From assembly GCF_000497045.1 (NCBI RefSeq), contig NW_015961948.1, forward strand, positions 682,001 to 746,000: a DNA stretch of 64,000 nucleotides, read 5' to 3'. Position numbers and translations under genes: made by a program. Source of the stretch: Kalmanozyma brasiliensis GHG001. Its lineage: Eukaryota; Basidiomycota; Ustilaginomycetes; Ustilaginales. This document shows, one piece after another, positions 45,993 through 56,673 of the stretch. The notes under the pieces were generated by a model. That model worked only from the letters and a program-made list of their open reading frames with translations. It did no database searches and was not told the DNA's origin. Each line of letters begins with the position of its first letter. Position 1 is the first letter of the stretch.

Positions 45993-48411
45993 GATCGCAA
46001 TGACAAGGCGCTACTACGCGCTTGGTCTGGTCACGTTCGCGTTCACCGCTCAGTGTACCTGAAGCGATGCCGACGATGAGCCTGCTGTAGAGCCGATGCT
46101 GATCAACTGCACGAGCTACTGGGCCATCCGCGACTCTGACGAGGCACGTTACCGAATGATCCTTGACGAGCTGAGGTGCTGAGATGTTGTCTGCGAGGTC
46201 GCTGCGACGCTTACCACGACGGCGACAGGGATGAACGCGACGGTGAGGGGACGGAGTGGTCGATGATGGCGAGCGAGGTCAAGGGGATGGGTGAAAAGGT
46301 AAAAGAAGCGAAGCAAGGCTGCTGGTCTTGAAGACACTCGTACCATTCAAGGAGCGTTGTGATGTAGGAACAGGAATCGACGTGCCAAGTGAGAGCAGAG
46401 GCGTCACAGTGAGCGTGTATCTGCACGGTGTAACTTAGCAGGCAGGCCAACGCGATTTCGCGAAGATGTGCAATTCCAAATCAAGGCGGTTACATAGGGT
46501 CGGCTCTCGCTTGGCTTGAAAGTGTTGTACTCTCGCTCTTTTTCGCTCTCCCAGGCTCAGGTCGCAGCCGCCAGTTCTGTTTGTGTGATTTGGACTTGGC
46601 CAACTTTCTTATTCGTGAGCTCTCGTCTCGGAGAGCGAAGATTCAAAAAGGGACACGGTGCACGCTCAATAGAAGAGGGCGAAGCATCGCGTTGCATCGG
46701 CGAGTCGTGCTCTCCGTACGCACGGGCACGGGTCTGCTACTGTATCGCTGTCATTTGAGGTCCACTGTTCGGCGTATGACTCGCTGAGGCTGACCAAGAA
46801 GAGCGCCCTTTCGAGTTGTGGGCAAAAGTGGTGGCTTTGGCTCCTCCTCGGTCACCGCATCGAAGACACTCGTGGCTGCGCAGACCTCCTGTGCAAGTGG
46901 TACCACAGTCGCGCTACCAGCTTGGGAGGGGCGTCGACTTGGTCTCCACCTCATACGATGCAGACAAGGAAGCTCTGCGCAGCTCCGTCGACCAAGTTGG
47001 AGAGAAGTGTTGAAGCTGCTGCAGCGCGCTTTTCGCGCCAGCATACGCGATCCCGTAATTTCGAGCGCCGGGCTCGGTTCTCGTTTGGAAACGGCTCCAG
47101 TTGTCGGAGCTGAGGCCTTGAAGCACATGAGTAAGGACGTCCCGAAAGGGTGCCCGTGTGCAGGGGCAGCAGCAACCATGTAAGGGTCGCGCCCCCCCGA
47201 TGACCTCGTCGGTCGGCCGGCAGGATCCGATGTAGAGCCTCAGACACAATCGGTCGAGCTGCCACTCGCTCTGCTTTGCCCATGAAGAGAGGCCTTCTCT
47301 TCAAAGGTGTCATTCATTGATGAGCCGCTCGAACAGCATCGCCTCCTCCTCGTATGTTGCCTGCAACCATCGTGACGGGGCCCTGGTCCACCATCTGCTC
47401 CGCCAGACTGAGTACTCGCAGGAGAGACAAGCGGATGTCTGATGACGAGACAGCTCCCCTTTGTCACAAAGATTCACAAGCCAGGTTCGACAAGCTCGGC
47501 ATCGATGGTGCATGGTCCACTCTCGCTCTTCCAAATTTTCCCATGTCATGTGTGCAGCAACACGTCTCGTCAAGCGCCAATTGGAAGAACTCGCGTTGGC
47601 TTCGGTATTTTTCTGTTGACAGCTGTCCGCGTGGGCCGCTAAAGTGCATTTTCGCGTAAAGAGGACAGCCACGCGCCGTGTTTGACGGCGGTCACATGAT
47701 TCTTTTCCGTCTCGCTTTTTGTGGTTCTTTTTCTGATGCATGATTCGTTTGCTGGACTTTTTCCCGGTTTTACCAAATCGTTCGGCCACTTTATGAGTAC
47801 AGCGGCGGGGCCCTTTCCGCCTTGTTCGGCTGGCTTACAAGCGCTTCAACACCACACAGATGACTACTGAGATTGTGGACAAGCAAAGATGGAGTGGCAT
47901 GGCTGCGTAGGCATCTCGACGATGGTGACGATCCAAGTGCTTCCATGGAAGCTGGAACCAGCGAATCGGTACAACGAAATTGCCCGATAAATCGCAGATC
48001 AATCTTTGAATTTTAGTCTTGTGAGATCGGCACTCATGAGCATCGGTCTTTTTACCTGCTCAGCGAAGAAGTGGAGATTTTTGGACGGCGCAGCAGCTGC
48101 AGCGAAGAAGATCATCCTGCTGCGCACTGACATAACCTTCTGAGCCTCTTTAGAAACAGCATCCTTCCGGGCCAATCACCATCAAGCGTCTCGACCATAG
48201 ACCCCAGCAAGACCGAGAACTCGTCACCTAGACAGCGAACAGGTGCACCAAGCGTTGACCGAGGCACTCACTGAGAGCGTCTACGGACCAAACTTTGACG
48301 CCGGACAGAATCCCCCTTTAGATGCTGCGACTGTCGTCAGGGCAAACAGCATCGCTCTCAAGATTTGGCGGAGGAGACCCCTGAGGAGCTTGTCGGTAGG
48401 ATAAGCTCAAC
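45993..48411. other. 2.4 kb divergent intergenic region between the homeodomain and ASCC3-like genes
   Basis: No recognisable coding sequence. Short overlapping open frames on both strands (about 46.75-47.3 and 47.3-47.8 kb) look random. A/T-rich patches near 47.7 and 48.0 kb may be promoter DNA for the helicase gene. Confidence 0.45.
46116..46127 (-). promoter_or_regulatory. minimal upstream ORF before the homeodomain gene
   Basis: ATG GCC CAG TAG on the minus strand, 123 bp before the start codon. It is the only ATG in the nearest ~350 bp of the leader. Confidence 0.35.
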
Positions 48412-51400
48412 ATGTCGATACAGGACCACCTGCAGTCATTCCTGTCGGCAGCGTCCAGCTCGCAGCGCACGCTCGATGTCGACCAACACCTCATAGGATC
48501 GCTTCAAGCCGACCTCGATTCCTTTGATCGCACTGGCAGCGAGCACACCATCCTCGACAGCTCGAAGGCCCAACAAGATGGCGCCACTAACGATGTCTGG
48601 TCGCAATTCCACCGCTTCCTGTCCCTCAGCCGCTCTGTCGAGCAAGCAGGCCAAGATGCCATCGACCACTATCCGAACGAAATGGAGGGCACAACCACAG
48701 GCCAATTCGACGGAGCAGAATACCATGCTCCTGCAAGCTCATCTCCTGCCGTGCTTGGTCTCCAAGATCATCTCGCACACCTTGCAGCTGCTGACCCACA
48801 GCTGGCCGAGAGCGTGCGGCATACGGTCTTGGCTGCCCTCTCCTCACCGAGCTCAGGAGACCAGATCTCTGCAGAGCTGGCCGAAGCAATCGGGTTTGAG
48901 CATCTCGACCTAGTGGGCAGCATCGTTGGTGACCGTCAAGCTGTTCTTGCAGCGCTCCAATCCGGTTCACAGGAACCATTACACTTGAATGGCACCGGCG
49001 AAGTGTCAAATCACGACCGAGTCGAGATCGCATTGCCGCATCAAGAACATCACCACGGCAGGCAATACGACGCTTTCCATCGCGGTAGCAGACCGCACAT
49101 CCCCGGCTCACAAGTCGTCGTGCAAACACAGGAAGAAAGGCAACAAGCGCGGCGCTTCAAAAACGACCTGCGCAAAGCCAACCGCCAGCAAGTCGTCGAT
49201 CCCAGCGACAGCATCCGCACCTACACTCCCGAAGAGCTTGAACGCATCCGCGAAGAGAGCCTCGCTGCTGCCGCCAATCGTCCTCTCTACACCGGCACGG
49301 CTACTGGCGGCGATGATGTGCGCTACCCACACGTCTTTTCGTCCGGAGCCCAAGGAAACGTCCTTTCGGTCTTCGGACAGCGATTCGCTCTTCCCCTCGG
49401 AACGCTCCGCGAAGAGAAGGAGTTTTACGAAGAAGTCACCATCCCTCCACCGCGGACAGTGCCCATGCGCACCGACGAGCGATACATCCCCATTCCCGAG
49501 ATGGACCCCATCTGTCGCGGCGCTTTCCCTGGCTACAAGAGCCTCAACCGACTCCAGAGCGCCGTCTATCCGCTCGCCTACAAGACCAACGAGAATTTGC
49601 TTGTCTGCGCTCCTACTGGTGCAGGTAAGACTGATGTAGCCATGTTGACCGTCATGCGCGCTATCAGTCAGTACGCTCGTAACCTCGAGCCCACAGCCGG
49701 GAACGCTGCCGCCGGATTCGACATTCAGAAGAACGACTTCAAGATCATCTATGTCGCTCCTATGAAGGCGCTGGCCGCCGAGATCGTGCGCAAATTCAGC
49801 AAGCGTCTTCAGTACCTCGGCATCAAGGTCCGCGAACTTACGGGTGATATGCAAATGACGCGACAGGAGATCGCCGAGACGCAGATGATCGTCACGACCC
49901 CCGAAAAGTGGGACGTCGTGACTCGCAAGCCGACAGGTGAAGGCGAGCTCGCCACCAAGGTGAGGCTGCTCATCATCGATGAAGTGCATCTTCTGCACGA
50001 CGAACGTGGATCGGTCATCGAGACCATCGTTGCGCGAACTCTGCGGCTGGTCGAATCGAGCCAGTCGCTCATCCGTATCGTCGGACTCTCCGCCACGTTG
50101 CCCAACTACGTCGACGTCGCCGACTTTCTCCGAGTCAATCGGTGGCAGGGTCTCTTCTACTTTGACTCGTCCTTCCGCCCCGTTCCGCTCCAGCAGCACT
50201 TCATCGGCGTCAAGGGCAAGGTCGGCTCACAGCAATCGCGAGCGAACCTCGACAAGGCATGCTTTGAGAAGGTCAGCGAGCTGGTGCAGGCTGGTCACCA
50301 GGTCATGGTGTTCGTCCACGCGCGCAAAGAGACGGTCAAGACCTCGCAGACACTGCGAGAGATGTTCCGGGACGAAGACATGAGCGACATCATTCGCGAC
50401 GCCACAGAGGCGAACCCACGCAAGGCCTTCTTCAAGCGAGAGCTGCAGTCGAGTCGCAATCGCGAGATGAAGGAGCTGTTCGACTATGGCTTCGGCATCC
50501 ATCACGCTGGAATGCTTCGATCGGATCGTACGCTGAGCGAGCGCATGTTCGAAGCTGGTGTCACGCGCGTGCTCTGCTGTACCGCTACGCTCGCTTGGGG
50601 TGTCAACTTGCCCGCGTACGCCGTTGTGATCAAAGGCACGGACGTCTACGACTCGTCGGCGGGCAAGTTCGTCGACCTGTCGATTCTCGACGTGCTGCAG
50701 ATCTTTGGTCGTGCCGGTCGTCCCCAGTACGAGGATCTCGGTGTGGGCTACATCCTCACCTCGCAAGACCGCCTCTCGCACTACGTCGATGCCATCACCT
50801 CGCAGCATCCCATCGAGTCCAAATTCATTGGTGGCATGATCGATTCGCTCAACGCCGAGATCTCGCTCGGCACCGTCGCCAGCATTCGAGACGGTGTGTC
50901 CTGGCTCGGCTACACCTACCTCTTCACGCGTATGAAGCGCACGCCGCTCACCTATGGCATGACACACGATGAGGTCGCCGACGACCCGCATCTGGGCGCA
51001 AAACGTCAGCAGCTCGTCAACGTAGGCGTCAAGAAGCTCGTCGAGGCCAAGATGGTCGAGCACGACCCCGTCACTGATCACCTCAAGGTGACCGATCTCG
51101 GTCGAATCGCCGCCAAATACTATATCGGCTACAAGACCATCGAGACGTTCAACGAGCGCATGCATAGCAACATGAGCGAGGCCGATGTGCTTGGCCTGCT
51201 CAGCCAAGCCGCCGACTTTGAACAGATCGTGCCCCGCGACGCCGAGGAGAAGGAGCTCAAGAAGATGCTCGAAGCGGCGCCCTGCGAAGTCTCGGGAGGC
51301 ATCGTGACCTCGCCGGGCAAAGTCAACATTCTGCTGCAGGCGTACATCTCGCGAACCTACATCGAAGACTTTGCCCTCGTCTCGGACTCGGCTTACGTGG

Positions 51401-54261
51401 CTCAGAATGGCGGACGTATCATTCGCTCTCTGCTGGAGATTGCGCTCAGTCGTCGTTGGGCCCGCACCGCGTCTGCTCTCATTTCGATGAGCAAGGCTCT
51501 CGAGAAACGCATGTGGCCGTTCGATCATCCATTGCAACAATCGCATCTAAATCCGGACACACTCTATGCTGTCACGGAGCGTGCAGACGATGTTGAGATC
51601 GAAGAGCTTGCGGAAATGGCGCCGGCGGAGATTGCCAAGCTCATCCGCGTCAACGCTCGCATGGGACAGGCGGTCAAGCAAGCAGCTCGTAGCTTCCCCC
51701 GTATATCGACCTCAGCCTCGCTGCGTCCGCTCAGCCACGACCTTCTGCGCATCGATGTCGTCGTCGACCGCACCTTCGAATGGAGCGAGCGAGATCTCGG
51801 ACGGCTCCACGGCTTTTACATTTGGATCGAGGATGAAGAGGGATCCGAGATCCTTCAATGGGTCACGCATCTCACGCGAGTCAGCGACTCCCATCTGTCC
51901 AACGTGACCTTTACCGTCCCGCTCCGAGACGAGCTGCCGTCCGGCCTCAATCTGCGGTGGATGTCCGAGAGCTGGCTTGGCAGTGAAGGCACCGAGTGGA
52001 TTTCCTTCGATGATCTTGTCGTTCCTGACAAGCCACCGGCTCACGACTCGCTCCTCGACCTTCCGTTGCTGCCCGTCCGCTCTGCACTTCAAGACGAGCT
52101 GCTTTGCGAAATGTACGCGCAAAAGTTCAGCGCCTTCAACGCGCTCCAAACACAGAGTTTCCACACGCTCATGCACACATCGGCCAATACTGTCCTCTGC
52201 GGACCGACCGCCTCGGGCAAATCTACCGTCGCGACCATGGCTGTGTGGAGAGCCTTGCAGCGGGGCGACCGGAAGTGCATCGTCATCGTCCACAACAAGC
52301 GAGACTCGCTAGCTTCAGCTATGAGGAGCACCATGGTGGCAGCACTCAAGCAAAAGGGCATCGAGGTGAAGCGCAGCTCGCTGTCGAAAGAGGTGCTGCC
52401 TTTCGTCTGCAACGACGGAGCTGGAGCACGCGTGCTCGTCACGACTGCCACTTCGCTGCTGCGAGCTATGGAGGCACGAAATGACCTGGTCGATCACGTG
52501 TCGTTGCTTCTTGCGGAAGACATCCACCTGCTGGATCCCGGATATGAGTTGATGCTGTCCAAATTTATGTGGTGCTCGGCGCGATGGAACGCGAATGACA
52601 CACCAAACACTGTGGCAGCACCCCGCATCGTTGCGACCAGCGCCAGTCTCAACGACGTCAGCTCCCTCTCGCAGTGGATCGGAGCGGACGAGTTCTCCAC
52701 CTACAACTTTCACCCGAAGGACCGTCCCTCGATCCTCAACACGGGTTTCCAGGCCTTCGACCTGCCCCATTCCAGCGGCCTGCTCAAAACGATGGTCAAG
52801 CCTGCCTTTGACAAGATGAAAGAGACCCGAGCCAACGGTCCTGCGATCGTCGTCGTGCCTTCCATATGGCAGTGCTTTACGACCGCCTCGGACCTCATCA
52901 CCAAAGCTGCCGCCGAGCTCGACACAGACGGCTTCCTGGGCTTGCCGTCCGAGGAGATTGAGTCCATCTTGCCGCACATCCTCGACACGTCCCTACATGA
53001 GGCGTTGGTGCACGGTATCGGTATCGTGCACGAAAAGACTTCCCCTCAAGACCGAACCGTCATCGAGCATCTTTACGAGCAGGGGCTTGTCAAGCTCATC
53101 ATCATCACGCGCGAATGCCTCTGGAGCACGACGCTTCGTGCGGCGCTGGTCATCGTGATGAGTACGCAGTATGTGCGCATCACCAAGACGCATGGTACGG
53201 GCGTGTCCGATCGCGAGCTGGTGGACTATACGCTTGCCGAACTTGGCCGGGCGCAGAGCCTGGCGGTGCGACCGGGAACGCTGTCCAACCCGAATCCGCC
53301 GGGCAAATGCCTGGTCCTCTGCCAGACAGACAAGGCCATCATGCTCGAAAAGATGCTTCAGACGGGTATGCCACTCCACTCCTCCCTACTGCAGGACGAG
53401 CACCGTGGTGCGCCCCTCCTGCCCACCGTGCTAGGCGAGATCGTCGAGGGCGTCCTGACCAGCGAAGAACAAGTGATCGACTTGCTCAGCTGGACCATCC
53501 TTCCGTCGGAGCTGATGCGCAACCCTACCTACTACGACTGTGCCGCGAACTCCACCGAGTCTGTCGCAGCTCGTCTTACTCAGGTGGGCATTGACCTCGT
53601 GCAGACCCTGCGCGACCTTCGCCTGATCGACAAGACAGGTCTCAAGGCGACCGATCTCGGCCGGGCGCTGCACGTGCAGCCGGGTTCGACGCTGCTTCAC
53701 GTCGTGCGCTGGTTCACCAACCTCAGCAGCAAGCCGAACCGTGCGGCCAAGGAGATGGACACCTTTGCGCCGAGCCCGCGCAATCGCAGGGACAAGGAGG
53801 TCGTCGAAGACACCGCAGTGCGGGAAGTCATCGAGGCGACATTGATCCAGCTGCCGGTGGAGTGGCGGAGCGCCTTCCGCCTGTCCGCATCGACGGCCGC
53901 GTCCAACGAGGGTGAAGCGGCAGAGGGTGACGTAAGGGAGGGAGAGGGGGAGAAGAAGGACATCACACACGGAACGAAGCATCGTCTGCTGTTGTGTTTG
54001 TACTTTGCCAAGATGGAGCTCATCACGCCAGCTACGGCGAGGGTGCTAGGCATGAGTCGACGCGCGAGGAAGCGGCTCCAGCACGAGCAGGAGCAGGGTC
54101 AGAATGAGGGAGGAGAAGCGAATGGTGATGCACCGCACGGTGATGAAGAGGAAGCGACGGACGCAGCGCATGGGAAGGCGATCGAGAAGCTGGAGCAGGA
54201 GCAGGCGGCAGAGGTGCTCGCCCTGCTCAGCTCGATCAGCAGCGTCGGCGGTCGCAACTAG
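48412..54261 (+). CDS. SLH1: ASCC3/Slh1-like tandem Ski2-type RNA helicase with degenerate second cassette
   Basis: 1949 aa; ATG at 48412. After ~370 residues of N-terminal region, cassette 1 is intact: Walker A APTGAGKT (K406), DEVH at 523-526, SATLPN, and motif VI QIFGRAGRPQ, then winged-helix and Sec63 parts (PGKVNILLQAYISR, DSAYVAQNGGRIIRSL). VAPMKALAAE and FVDLSILDVLQIFGRAGRP favour ASCC3/Slh1 over the spliceosomal Brr2. Cassette 2 keeps Walker A GPTASGKS (K1270), but the acidic pair is reversed (AEDIH, 1369-1372) and motif VI reads ELGRAQSLAV near 1610. A second winged helix ends about 1770, followed by a charged tail with no clear second Sec63 unit. Slh1 is the RQT helicase that splits stalled, collided ribosomes. 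No intron. Confidence 0.88.
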   Translation: MSIQDHLQSFLSAASSSQRTLDVDQHLIGSLQADLDSFDRTGSEHTILDSSKAQQDGATNDVWSQFHRFLSLSRSVEQAGQDAIDHYPNEMEGTTTGQFDGAEYHAPASSSPAVLGLQDHLAHLAAADPQLAESVRHTVLAALSSPSSGDQISAELAEAIGFEHLDLVGSIVGDRQAVLAALQSGSQEPLHLNGTGEVSNHDRVEIALPHQEHHHGRQYDAFHRGSRPHIPGSQVVVQTQEERQQARRFKNDLRKANRQQVVDPSDSIRTYTPEELERIREESLAAAANRPLYTGTATGGDDVRYPHVFSSGAQGNVLSVFGQRFALPLGTLREEKEFYEEVTIPPPRTVPMRTDERYIPIPEMDPICRGAFPGYKSLNRLQSAVYPLAYKTNENLLVCAPTGAGKTDVAMLTVMRAISQYARNLEPTAGNAAAGFDIQKNDFKIIYVAPMKALAAEIVRKFSKRLQYLGIKVRELTGDMQMTRQEIAETQMIVTTPEKWDVVTRKPTGEGELATKVRLLIIDEVHLLHDERGSVIETIVARTLRLVESSQSLIRIVGLSATLPNYVDVADFLRVNRWQGLFYFDSSFRPVPLQQHFIGVKGKVGSQQSRANLDKACFEKVSELVQAGHQVMVFVHARKETVKTSQTLREMFRDEDMSDIIRDATEANPRKAFFKRELQSSRNREMKELFDYGFGIHHAGMLRSDRTLSERMFEAGVTRVLCCTATLAWGVNLPAYAVVIKGTDVYDSSAGKFVDLSILDVLQIFGRAGRPQYEDLGVGYILTSQDRLSHYVDAITSQHPIESKFIGGMIDSLNAEISLGTVASIRDGVSWLGYTYLFTRMKRTPLTYGMTHDEVADDPHLGAKRQQLVNVGVKKLVEAKMVEHDPVTDHLKVTDLGRIAAKYYIGYKTIETFNERMHSNMSEADVLGLLSQAADFEQIVPRDAEEKELKKMLEAAPCEVSGGIVTSPGKVNILLQAYISRTYIEDFALVSDSAYVAQNGGRIIRSLLEIALSRRWARTASALISMSKALEKRMWPFDHPLQQSHLNPDTLYAVTERADDVEIEELAEMAPAEIAKLIRVNARMGQAVKQAARSFPRISTSASLRPLSHDLLRIDVVVDRTFEWSERDLGRLHGFYIWIEDEEGSEILQWVTHLTRVSDSHLSNVTFTVPLRDELPSGLNLRWMSESWLGSEGTEWISFDDLVVPDKPPAHDSLLDLPLLPVRSALQDELLCEMYAQKFSAFNALQTQSFHTLMHTSANTVLCGPTASGKSTVATMAVWRALQRGDRKCIVIVHNKRDSLASAMRSTMVAALKQKGIEVKRSSLSKEVLPFVCNDGAGARVLVTTATSLLRAMEARNDLVDHVSLLLAEDIHLLDPGYELMLSKFMWCSARWNANDTPNTVAAPRIVATSASLNDVSSLSQWIGADEFSTYNFHPKDRPSILNTGFQAFDLPHSSGLLKTMVKPAFDKMKETRANGPAIVVVPSIWQCFTTASDLITKAAAELDTDGFLGLPSEEIESILPHILDTSLHEALVHGIGIVHEKTSPQDRTVIEHLYEQGLVKLIIITRECLWSTTLRAALVIVMSTQYVRITKTHGTGVSDRELVDYTLAELGRAQSLAVRPGTLSNPNPPGKCLVLCQTDKAIMLEKMLQTGMPLHSSLLQDEHRGAPLLPTVLGEIVEGVLTSEEQVIDLLSWTILPSELMRNPTYYDCAANSTESVAARLTQVGIDLVQTLRDLRLIDKTGLKATDLGRALHVQPGSTLLHVVRWFTNLSSKPNRAAKEMDTFAPSPRNRRDKEVVEDTAVREVIEATLIQLPVEWRSAFRLSASTAASNEGEAAEGDVREGEGEKKDITHGTKHRLLLCLYFAKMELITPATARVLGMSRRARKRLQHEQEQGQNEGGEANGDAPHGDEEEATDAAHGKAIEKLEQEQAAEVLALLSSISSVGGRN

Positions 54262-54607
54262 TACCGTCACAATCTTGCATATCCTAGCTCCCATTGCTCA
54301 TGCTGCCTGTGCATCCAGTGTCACCCAGAGCGATCCGAAGAAACGACACAATCACCACCCAGCGAGGCCTGAGATGTGTGGGACTGCACGGTAGGCGGCA
54401 CGCTCAAAGCCGAATAGCCGGAGAGCCTCGTTTTTTAACCGCGAAAGTCGCCGAAAACCGCTCTTCGCCACGTCCGGCTGCAAGTCTTCCATTGGTCGCA
54501 CAGACGCCGAAACCTTGAGTCACGCCCACATGGAGCAAACACAACCATAACCTTGTCCCCTCCATTACCTGCTCAGGGTATTCAAAACCATACCCACTAG
54601 CCGCACC
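54262..54607. other. intergenic region upstream of the ketopantoate-reductase-like gene
   Basis: Helicase 3' flank and promoter of the next plus-strand gene. No notable motif seen. Confidence 0.4.
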
Positions 54608-55795
54608 ATGTCTTCAGACGCACCTAGACCCGAGATCCTGTGCATCGGCTTCGGCGCGTTGGGCACGATCTACTCGTACCTCCTTGCCCAGGGTGGGGCC
54701 TCTATCACTGCCGTCGCTCGATCCAACTACACCACCCTCACCACAACAGGCATCCACATCGACTCGCTCAAATACGGCTCCATTCCCTCTTGGAAGCCCA
54801 CTCGGTGTGTTCGCGAGTCCGACCCCGAAGCAGCGACCGATCGGGTGTACGACTACGTCGTGTGCACCTTCAAAAACGTGCCGGATCACAAGAGTGCTAG
54901 TTCGATCATCCGGCCTTTTCTCCGCAAAGACGGAAAGGGACCGACGATTGTGCTGCTCCAAAACGGCGTGGGGATTGAGGAGGAGGTGCAGCGCAGCTTG
55001 GTGGAGGAGGAGGGGTTGGCGAGGGGGGTGATCAGTGCGGTTGCGTGGATCGGGGCGAACCTTGTGGATGGTGGAACGCGCGTTACGCATGGTGCGCTGG
55101 AACGGCTCGAGTTCGGCTCCTACTCCCCGTCCGGTCAGACTGAGGAGGACAAGACCGCACTGGACCGGTTTGCTCAGATTTACACCTCGGGTGGGGGAGG
55201 AGGTCGAGCAGTGGACGATATCGAAGCGATTCGATGGCAAAAGATTCTCTGGAACGCCTCGTGGGGTGGACTCTCGACGCTAGCCCGTCAACCCGTCGCC
55301 GCACTCCTCACCCCGGACACGCTGCACTATAGTGTAGGCGTGGTGAGACGGATCATGCTCGAGATTCTTTATGTCGCCCGTGCTTGCGGGATCGGCGAGG
55401 ATCGCTTCCCCGCAAGCTCCGTGGATCAGGCGGTGAATATCACGCTCAAGACGAGTCAGATTCAGGGCGTAGGCGATGGCGTCAAAGGAGGAAATCTGGC
55501 TGCGGATTTCAAACCGAGTATCCTGTTGGATCTGGAGAATGGACGGCCGATGGAGTTGGAGCCGATTGTGGGGAACGTGGTGAGGATGGCTAGGAGGACA
55601 GGGGTCGATACGCCAAGACTGGATTTGATTCTGGCGAGTTTGAAGCCGAGTCAGGTGCAGGCGATCGAGAGGGCTGGTGGTGGGGGTGAGGGGAAGGGGG
55701 TGGGCGTGACCAAGTACGAGCAGTTGAGCGCCACCAGTCGGGGGAACTGGCCAGCGGGTGCGCCGGTGTCCAAGGATTCCAGGACGTACTTGTGA
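54608..55795 (+). CDS. 2-dehydropantoate 2-reductase (ApbA/PanE family)
   Basis: 395 aa; ATG at 54608 with a favourable cacc before it. The N-terminal Rossmann fold has GFGALG at 14-19 for NADPH. VVCTFKNVPDH and VLLQNGVGIEEE match the family's (T/K)K...QNG blocks. A C-terminal helical domain contains RWQKILWNASWGGLSTL, with the likely catalytic Lys, and later NLAADFKPSILLDLENGRPMELE, a typical family end in which SxxxDxxxGRxxE binds substrate (written here in two parts: FKPSILLDLENGRP and MELEPIVG). The reaction is reduction of ketopantoate to pantoate for coenzyme A synthesis. Fungi carry several paralogues, and some may act on other 2-keto acids, so the pantothenate role is probable but not certain. 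Confidence 0.87.
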   Translation: MSSDAPRPEILCIGFGALGTIYSYLLAQGGASITAVARSNYTTLTTTGIHIDSLKYGSIPSWKPTRCVRESDPEAATDRVYDYVVCTFKNVPDHKSASSIIRPFLRKDGKGPTIVLLQNGVGIEEEVQRSLVEEEGLARGVISAVAWIGANLVDGGTRVTHGALERLEFGSYSPSGQTEEDKTALDRFAQIYTSGGGGGRAVDDIEAIRWQKILWNASWGGLSTLARQPVAALLTPDTLHYSVGVVRRIMLEILYVARACGIGEDRFPASSVDQAVNITLKTSQIQGVGDGVKGGNLAADFKPSILLDLENGRPMELEPIVGNVVRMARRTGVDTPRLDLILASLKPSQVQAIERAGGGGEGKGVGVTKYEQLSATSRGNWPAGAPVSKDSRTYL

Positions 55796-55960
55796 CGAGA
55801 TTTTCTTACGAAGAGAGGAGCTCGCGAGGCTGAAGCGTGTTGGAAGGAAGCTAGGACATCCACGCTCGCACTCATACTGCCCATGTAGAGACGTCTGGCA
55901 CAGTTCTGCATCGCACAAACCACACCCATATCAAAAAGGAACTGTCCGTTGCAATATCAT

Positions 55961-56673
55961 CTAATGAAACATCCCCCACAGGAACACCAAGAACACCACA
56001 CCACTGAATCCTGCCAAGGCCATCACCTTTGCATTCTTCCACCACATCTGCCTGCGCAGTCCGACCGCCCTTCTGCGGAAAGCCATGCTCTGATTCGCCG
56101 CGTTGTCCGTGCGGTCCATGAGCAGCTCGATGCGTTCGCCGCGGCTGAGGATCTGTTCTACGTTCTGCGTCATGATGTCCTTTGCACCCGCCAGCTCGTG
56201 CTTCGCTTGCGCAATGGGGTCGATCGCTGAGGGGTCGGCGTTGAATTGCTTGACCAGGGTGCTGAGCGTGGATGTGAGGGAAGAGTAGTCGGTCGATGTG
56301 GCGGATTCATCCGTTTCTGGCAGCTCAAACGTCGATAGGAACTGTCAAGGTATCACGATCAGGTCGGGTCAGTCAAGTCGACTCAAGAATGCAAATATGG
56401 TAATGTATGGCAACTCACCTTCTTCTGCACGTGCGCCAAGAAAGAGAATGGTATCCTCCTCCCCGTGTCTGTGTCTGCTACCGCCATGTACACCATGCCA
56501 TCCTGCGCGACATAGTGGAAGAGCCAGTCCTCGAAAGCATACGACAGCTTGGAGGATGTCGGCGGGATACGGGAGAGAATCGTCTGCGCAGCGGGCAGGA
56601 ATCGGTCGTGCGCGGGATCGTGCGTCTCGGCGAGGATGTGCGAGCCCTTTGCGACTAGGGCAAGGACGATCAT
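55961..56673 (-). CDS. VAMP7/Nyv1-type longin R-SNARE (two exons)
   Basis: Exon 1 is 56419-56673 (ATG at 56673) and exon 2 is 55961-56341, giving 211 aa. The intron 56342-56418 (77 nt) has donor GTGAGT and acceptor ACAG, in phase 0 after QKK. Residues 1-~100 are a longin domain (MIVLALVAKGSHILAE ... WLFHYVAQDGMVYMAVAD). A SNARE motif follows with the zero-layer Arg in ILSRGERIELLMDRTD, then a basic juxtamembrane stretch (FRRRAVGLRRQMWWK) and one C-terminal transmembrane anchor ending FLWGMFH. R-SNAREs of this type drive fusion with vacuoles and late endosomes. Ykt6 is excluded by the membrane anchor; Sec22 is less likely from the motif. Converges on the reductase gene, 165 bp apart. Confidence 0.9.
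56342..56418 (-). other. intron in the R-SNARE gene
   Basis: 77 nt, GTGAGT...ACAG, phase 0, between the longin domain and the SNARE motif. Splicing restores a complete R-SNARE. Confidence 0.92.

Noticed and set aside
49600..49660. splice-donor-like ggtaag inside the helicase Walker A codons
   Set aside because: The frame is open through it and the residues form the required GAGKT motif.
50227..51546. 439-codon open frame antisense to the ASCC3-like helicase
   Set aside because: Lies wholly inside helicase cassette 1; a codon-bias shadow.
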